Assembly (NCBI GenBank): GCA_017627115.1 | Contig: JAGAHK010000083.1 | Coordinates: forward strand, 1-8,825 | DNA from: Bacillota bacterium | Lineage (GTDB): Bacteria; Bacillota; Clostridia; Lachnospirales; CAG-274 | Length of the DNA: 8,825 bases | Direction: 5' to 3' | Shown: in pieces, positions 5,945 to 8,825 of the stretch | How the letters are laid out: each line of letters starts with the position of its first letter | How positions within the stretch are numbered: the first letter of the stretch is position 1 | The notes under the pieces: model-generated | Databases searched by the model: none | Seen by the model: only the letters and a program-made list of their open reading frames with translations | Told to the model about the DNA's origin: nothing | Made by a program: the position numbers and the translations under genes

Positions 5945-7207
5945 TTAGTCCCCAATCATCGCTGCGGCAATAGCTGCACCTAGCGATGCACCGCCTGAAA
6001 CATGGAGGATTTGAACATTTTTCCCCTCGTCCTTCAATATCTCCAACAATGCGTCGCGGAGCGCGACGCGCGCAACCGCCATGTGCGTAAAAAACGACCC
6101 CTCGACAGCAATGTTTTGCGCACCGATTGCTTTCCCATCCAAAATATGACGAAGCATCCCCACATAAACCGCAGCGGCAATTCGCGCTGAACGACGAACG
6201 ATAGCCTCTGCAAGCGCTGCACTCTCCTCGATTTGTCCGTCTGTCAGAGGAATTCCCGCCATATGGCGAAGCAGTGCAGATCCATCTCCTTGAATAATAT
6301 GACACAAATCCTCGCCTGTCACGGCGTGAACTGTCTCGCCGAGGATATCGCCAAACGCTCGTGAGAACAGTGCGCCAAGATAGCGTCCGGACACCATCTT
6401 CTCCAGAGTCTGAGTACCTTCCTTTTCCGACGTTGCGTCCAGCGCCATGTCGTATTCGTTTTGATCGAGCCATCCAAAATTGCCAGCTTCAAGATTCATA
6501 ATCATCGGAGACTTCTCCCCATCGAATTTTTCCAAATAACACGCATTGAATCCCGTCGCATAAATCGAGCCAATGGCCACATTGTCCCATTGATAAGCTG
6601 CCGCCAAAAGCACGGCGACAGTATCATTCAAAATCGCAGTAGGGTGGACATTGGAAAGACCGCGCTGCAAAAGCGCGTCATTCAACTTCTCATTGACCCA
6701 ACGCCCCTCTACATCCGGCACCGCCAGTTCTTTCGTCCACGAAATCAGTTTCGCATCTCGAGGAGAGTCCTGCGTCGACGGGAAGGAAAATGTATGACCG
6801 AGTCGATACGGCGTCTCATGGTCACCGCCAAGCACCGCGTCGATAATTTCGGCGAGAAACCCAAATAATCCGACTGCCGAGGAACCGCGTCCCGCGTGAT
6901 TATAACGTCCCGGAACAATCAGCGGCTTCGCCACACGTGCCGCTTGCTCATACTGCCCGCCGCCAAACAAGCGTACTCGTTCCGCCCGTACATTTGTACC
7001 GCCGAAATCGAGTGTAATAAATTCTCCATGCTCATCGCCCGTCGGCAATCCAAGATATGACGGCAACGGATTCAGTGTCGAATCTACCTTACCTTGCAGC
7101 CCTTTTTCCATTTCGCTGCGAAACACTTCGACGGCGGCAATTAATTCTTCCGGCCCGAAGGCAAAGGCCTCGATTGCCTCTCGAGCTTTTTGCCCGTTCC
7201 ATTCCAT
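5945..7207 (-). CDS. Eukaryotic-type hexokinase
   Basis: Hexokinase phosphorylates glucose and related hexoses with ATP to give the 6-phosphate for glycolysis. The 420-residue protein belongs to the two-lobe eukaryotic-type family (Hexokinase_1/Hexokinase_2), not the ROK or Glk families usual in bacteria. Visible motifs in order are: phosphate-1 LDFGGTNVR at 66-74; sugar-site FSFPSTQ at 140-146 and SWTK at 156-159; LNDTVA at 193-198 with the catalytic base Asp195; phosphate-2 ATGFNACY at 217-224; NLEAGNFG at 238-245 with Glu240; EKMVSGRYLG at 269-278 with Glu269; and a glycine-rich GGASLGAA at 405-412 for the adenosine site. The phosphate-2 loop departs from the usual GTGxNA form. The length is close to one catalytic unit (about 450), and the motif order argues against a regulatory pseudo-enzyme. 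GGGAG lies 8 nt before the ATG. The start is 33 nt after the CNNM/CorC gene, so they are probably cotranscribed. Sugar preference cannot be read from sequence. Confidence 0.92.
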   Translation of the reverse strand: MEWNGQKAREAIEAFAFGPEELIAAVEVFRSEMEKGLQGKVDSTLNPLPSYLGLPTGDEHGEFITLDFGGTNVRAERVRLFGGGQYEQAARVAKPLIVPGRYNHAGRGSSAVGLFGFLAEIIDAVLGGDHETPYRLGHTFSFPSTQDSPRDAKLISWTKELAVPDVEGRWVNEKLNDALLQRGLSNVHPTAILNDTVAVLLAAAYQWDNVAIGSIYATGFNACYLEKFDGEKSPMIMNLEAGNFGWLDQNEYDMALDATSEKEGTQTLEKMVSGRYLGALFSRAFGDILGETVHAVTGEDLCHIIQGDGSALLRHMAGIPLTDGQIEESAALAEAIVRRSARIAAAVYVGMLRHILDGKAIGAQNIAVEGSFFTHMAVARVALRDALLEILKDEGKNVQILHVSGGASLGAAIAAAMIGD

Positions 7208-7215
7208 ATCCTCAT

Positions 7216-7220
7216 CTCCC
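7216..7220 (-). promoter_or_regulatory. Ribosome binding site of hexokinase
   Basis: GGGAG on the - strand ends 8 nt before the ATG at 7207. It lies in the 33-nt gap after the upstream gene, where I see no terminator or clear promoter, so this supports one transcript. Confidence 0.6.
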
Positions 7221-7240
7221 GCTTCAATCTATTGCAAATA

Positions 7241-8617
7241 TTAAATCTCATTATCTTTGTCCTGCTCATCGTCCTCTTCGTCTCCCTTGATTTCCTCGTG
7301 CTCCTCGGCAAGTTCCTTTTTGAGCCGCACAAGAACGCGGGTAATGCGTACGTTATCCACTTCCTCGACGAAAAAAGCATTGCCGTCAAGCCATGCAAAC
7401 TGCCCGACCTTCGGCGGCGTTTCTCCCTGCGCATAAACCCAACCGCCGATTGTATCGACATTGTCAATCTCGAGGGAAAGCTCTAAAATATCGTTGATTT
7501 CATCAATCGGAAGCTTCGCGTCCACCGAGTATATCAGTGGCGCACGTCGCTCCACCACCGGACGTTCCTCGTCGAACTCATCCTGGATATCGCCGACAAT
7601 TTCCTCTACGATGTCCTCGACCGTCACCATACCTGCCGTGCCGCCGTATTCGTCAACGACAATAGCAAGCTGCGCACGTTTTTTTTGCAACGTTTTTAAA
7701 AGACGCGCCACTGCCATTGTTTCCGGCACAATCAACGCTTGCCGCGCCAGCAATCGCAGGTTTGGCAGTTTTCCATGACTAAGCGGCTCCATCATATCTT
7801 TTATGTGAAGGAAACCAATGATATGATCCTTGTCCTCGCGACAAATCGGATATCGCGTCAACTGCTCCCGAATAGCGATTTCTACGTTTTCAGCAACGCT
7901 CTGCTCCAGATACAAGCATACCATATCCGCACGCGGGATCATAATATCGCGTACTTCCTTGTCAGAGAAGTCAAAAACATTGTCGACGAAATCGTATTCC
8001 GTTTTGTCGATGTACCCCTTTTTCCGACTTTCTTCCATCAAAAGACGGATTTCAGCTTCGGAATGAGCGTCACCACCTTCCCCGTTCTCAACATTGATTC
8101 CCATAAAATGACGAATAATCCAATTCGCAAAATGATTCAAGAACCATACGAAGGGATATGTCAAACGCTGAAACAAAAGCAACGGTAGCGACGTCATCAA
8201 GAGCATTTCCAATGGACGCACAATGGAAACATTCTTTGGCACAAGCTCTCCAAGAATAATATGTGCCGCTGTAATCACGGAAAACGCCACGGCAAACGCC
8301 GCTGTATCGACTCCCGCACCGGTGATGCCAACGGCAGCCAACGGCTTTCGTAAAAGCTCCGCCAGGAACGGCTCGCCGATCCAGCCAAGAGCCAGTGAAA
8401 CCAGTGTAATACCGAGTTGCGTTACCGACAATGAAACGTCCATCTGGTCGACAAGGTGTTTCGCATATTCCGCGCGCTTATTCCCATTAGCAATGAGTTC
8501 TTCAAGTTGGGATAAGCGCACCTTGACGATTGTGAATTCCGCCGAGACAAAAAAACCGTTCAACACAATAAAAACGGCAATCAATAAAAAATTAATGGCG
8601 ATAGTAAAGCCGTCCAA
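7241..8617 (-). CDS. CNNM/HCC-family membrane protein with CBS pair and CorC_HlyC domain
   Basis: This family (hemolysin-C-like, CorB/CorC, YtfL or MpfA type) is linked to magnesium/cobalt transport and metal homeostasis; haemolysis itself is doubtful. The 458-residue product has an N-terminal CNNM (DUF21) membrane domain (about 1-175) with hydrophobic segments near 5-27, 62-85, 105-130 and 135-165 and the conserved GELVPKNV at 123-130. A linker leads to a CBS pair (about 220-345), with DEYGGTAGMVTVEDIVEE at 322-339, a strong family mark. A CorC_HlyC domain follows (about 355-435), then a very acidic tail (437-458, mostly Asp and Glu). The start is TTG. The TTG at 8617 is preferred because GGAGG lies 9 nt upstream; an in-frame TTG at 8623 is only 3 nt from it. 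It heads a unit with hexokinase and may also receive read-through from the topoisomerase gene 57 nt upstream. The exact ion and direction of transport are unknown. Confidence 0.93.
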   Translation of the reverse strand: MDGFTIAINFLLIAVFIVLNGFFVSAEFTIVKVRLSQLEELIANGNKRAEYAKHLVDQMDVSLSVTQLGITLVSLALGWIGEPFLAELLRKPLAAVGITGAGVDTAAFAVAFSVITAAHIILGELVPKNVSIVRPLEMLLMTSLPLLLFQRLTYPFVWFLNHFANWIIRHFMGINVENGEGGDAHSEAEIRLLMEESRKKGYIDKTEYDFVDNVFDFSDKEVRDIMIPRADMVCLYLEQSVAENVEIAIREQLTRYPICREDKDHIIGFLHIKDMMEPLSHGKLPNLRLLARQALIVPETMAVARLLKTLQKKRAQLAIVVDEYGGTAGMVTVEDIVEEIVGDIQDEFDEERPVVERRAPLIYSVDAKLPIDEINDILELSLEIDNVDTIGGWVYAQGETPPKVGQFAWLDGNAFFVEEVDNVRITRVLVRLKKELAEEHEEIKGDEEDDEQDKDNEI

Positions 8618-8626
8618 AAACAAAAA

Positions 8627-8631
8627 CCTCC
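8627..8631 (-). promoter_or_regulatory. Ribosome binding site that sets the TTG start at 8617
   Basis: GGAGG on the - strand sits 9 nt before the TTG at 8617 and only 3 nt before the TTG at 8623. The former spacing is within the normal range, so translation most likely starts at 8617. No ATG start is available at the N-terminus. Confidence 0.65.
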
Positions 8632-8654
8632 AAAAATTCTTTCCTGATTGTTCT

Positions 8655-8683
8655 ATTTTATAACTATCTCCGCTTTAGGGCAA
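8655..8683 (-). promoter_or_regulatory. Predicted promoter of the CNNM/CorC-hexokinase unit
   Basis: On the - strand TTGCCC (8683-8678) is followed after 17 nt by TAAAAT (8660-8655), five of six matches to the -10 consensus. The -35 overlaps the last codons of the upstream topoisomerase-like gene. Transcription would start near 8648, about 30 nt before the TTG start. Confidence 0.45.
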
Positions 8684-8825
8684 GACAGGCTTCCCGTTGT
8701 TGTCGTCGTAAGTTGCGGTGCAGGAAGGATAATTCGTGCAGCCCCAAAAGCCGCCATTTTTACCGCGTATAAACCGAAGAGAGCCTTCCTTGCAATGAGG
8801 GCAAAGGTACTTGCTTGCCTTCACA
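8675..8825 (-). CDS. C-terminal end of a probable type IA DNA topoisomerase (zinc ribbon), partial
   Basis: Only the last 49 residues are in the window; the gene continues beyond the right edge. Translated on the - strand from 8824 to the TAA at 8677-8675, they contain a four-cysteine zinc ribbon: CPHC, 17 residues, Cys, 5 residues, Cys. The context GKNGGFWGCTNYPSC is very like the C4 zinc fingers at the end of topoisomerase I and III, which bind single-stranded DNA during strand passage. The chain ends six residues after a short Asp-Asp-Asn-Asn turn. The same ribbon is also found fused to nucleases, helicases and small uncharacterised proteins, so the parent enzyme cannot be fixed here. It lies 57 nt upstream of the CNNM/CorC gene in the same direction, and a promoter for that gene overlaps its 3' end. 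Confidence 0.7.
   Translation of the reverse strand, partial: VKASKYLCPHCKEGSLRFIRGKNGGFWGCTNYPSCTATYDDNNGKPVLP

Noticed and set aside
5919..6473. Open frame of 184 codons on the - strand overlapping hexokinase in another frame
   Set aside because: The product is extremely rich in Arg, Ser, Gly and Cys with no domain, it runs through the hexokinase terminator, and hexokinase motifs in the other frame are unambiguous.
7739..8188. + strand open frame of 149 codons over the CNNM/CorC gene
   Set aside because: It is antisense to the CBS and linker region of a clear gene and lacks a ribosome binding site and any family motif.

Overview
The window holds seven complete protein-coding genes and one partial one. 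They form two blocks that converge at about 4,430-4,490. No RNA genes, insertion sequences, CRISPR arrays or phage genes were seen.

Left block (1-4,444, + strand). A hypothetical membrane-anchored protein overlaps hslO (redox chaperone Hsp33) by an ATGA junction. hslO is followed after 4 nt by hemW (radical-SAM heme chaperone). After a 129-bp gap with its own promoter comes rqcH (ribosome quality-control factor of the NEMF/NFACT family). This gene set, the heavy use of ATA for Ile, and the AT-rich intergenic DNA suggest a gut-type clostridium (Oscillospirales/Ruminococcaceae-like). That placement is an inference. The common theme is protein quality control and heme handling.

Right block (4,445-8,825, - strand, read right to left). 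It starts with the zinc-ribbon end of a probable type IA topoisomerase cut by the window edge. Next come a CNNM/CBS/CorC_HlyC transporter-type membrane protein and, 33 nt later, a eukaryotic-type hexokinase closed by a strong intrinsic terminator. Last is a type II NADH dehydrogenase with its own promoter. ATA is rare here (1 of 18 Ile codons in the NADH dehydrogenase). The hexokinase type, the respiratory enzyme and the codon use suggest a Negativicutes-like (Selenomonas-related) source, again by inference.

The most notable point is the contrast between the halves. They look as if they come from different genomes and meet in the 43-bp gap between two intact, convergent genes. This could be a chimeric metagenomic contig or a real transfer or rearrangement boundary. 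I see no convincing undescribed multi-gene system. Secondary points are the rqcH terminator that contains its last codons, a leader hairpin before rqcH, Glu instead of Asp at RqcH position 97, and the unusual hexokinase.
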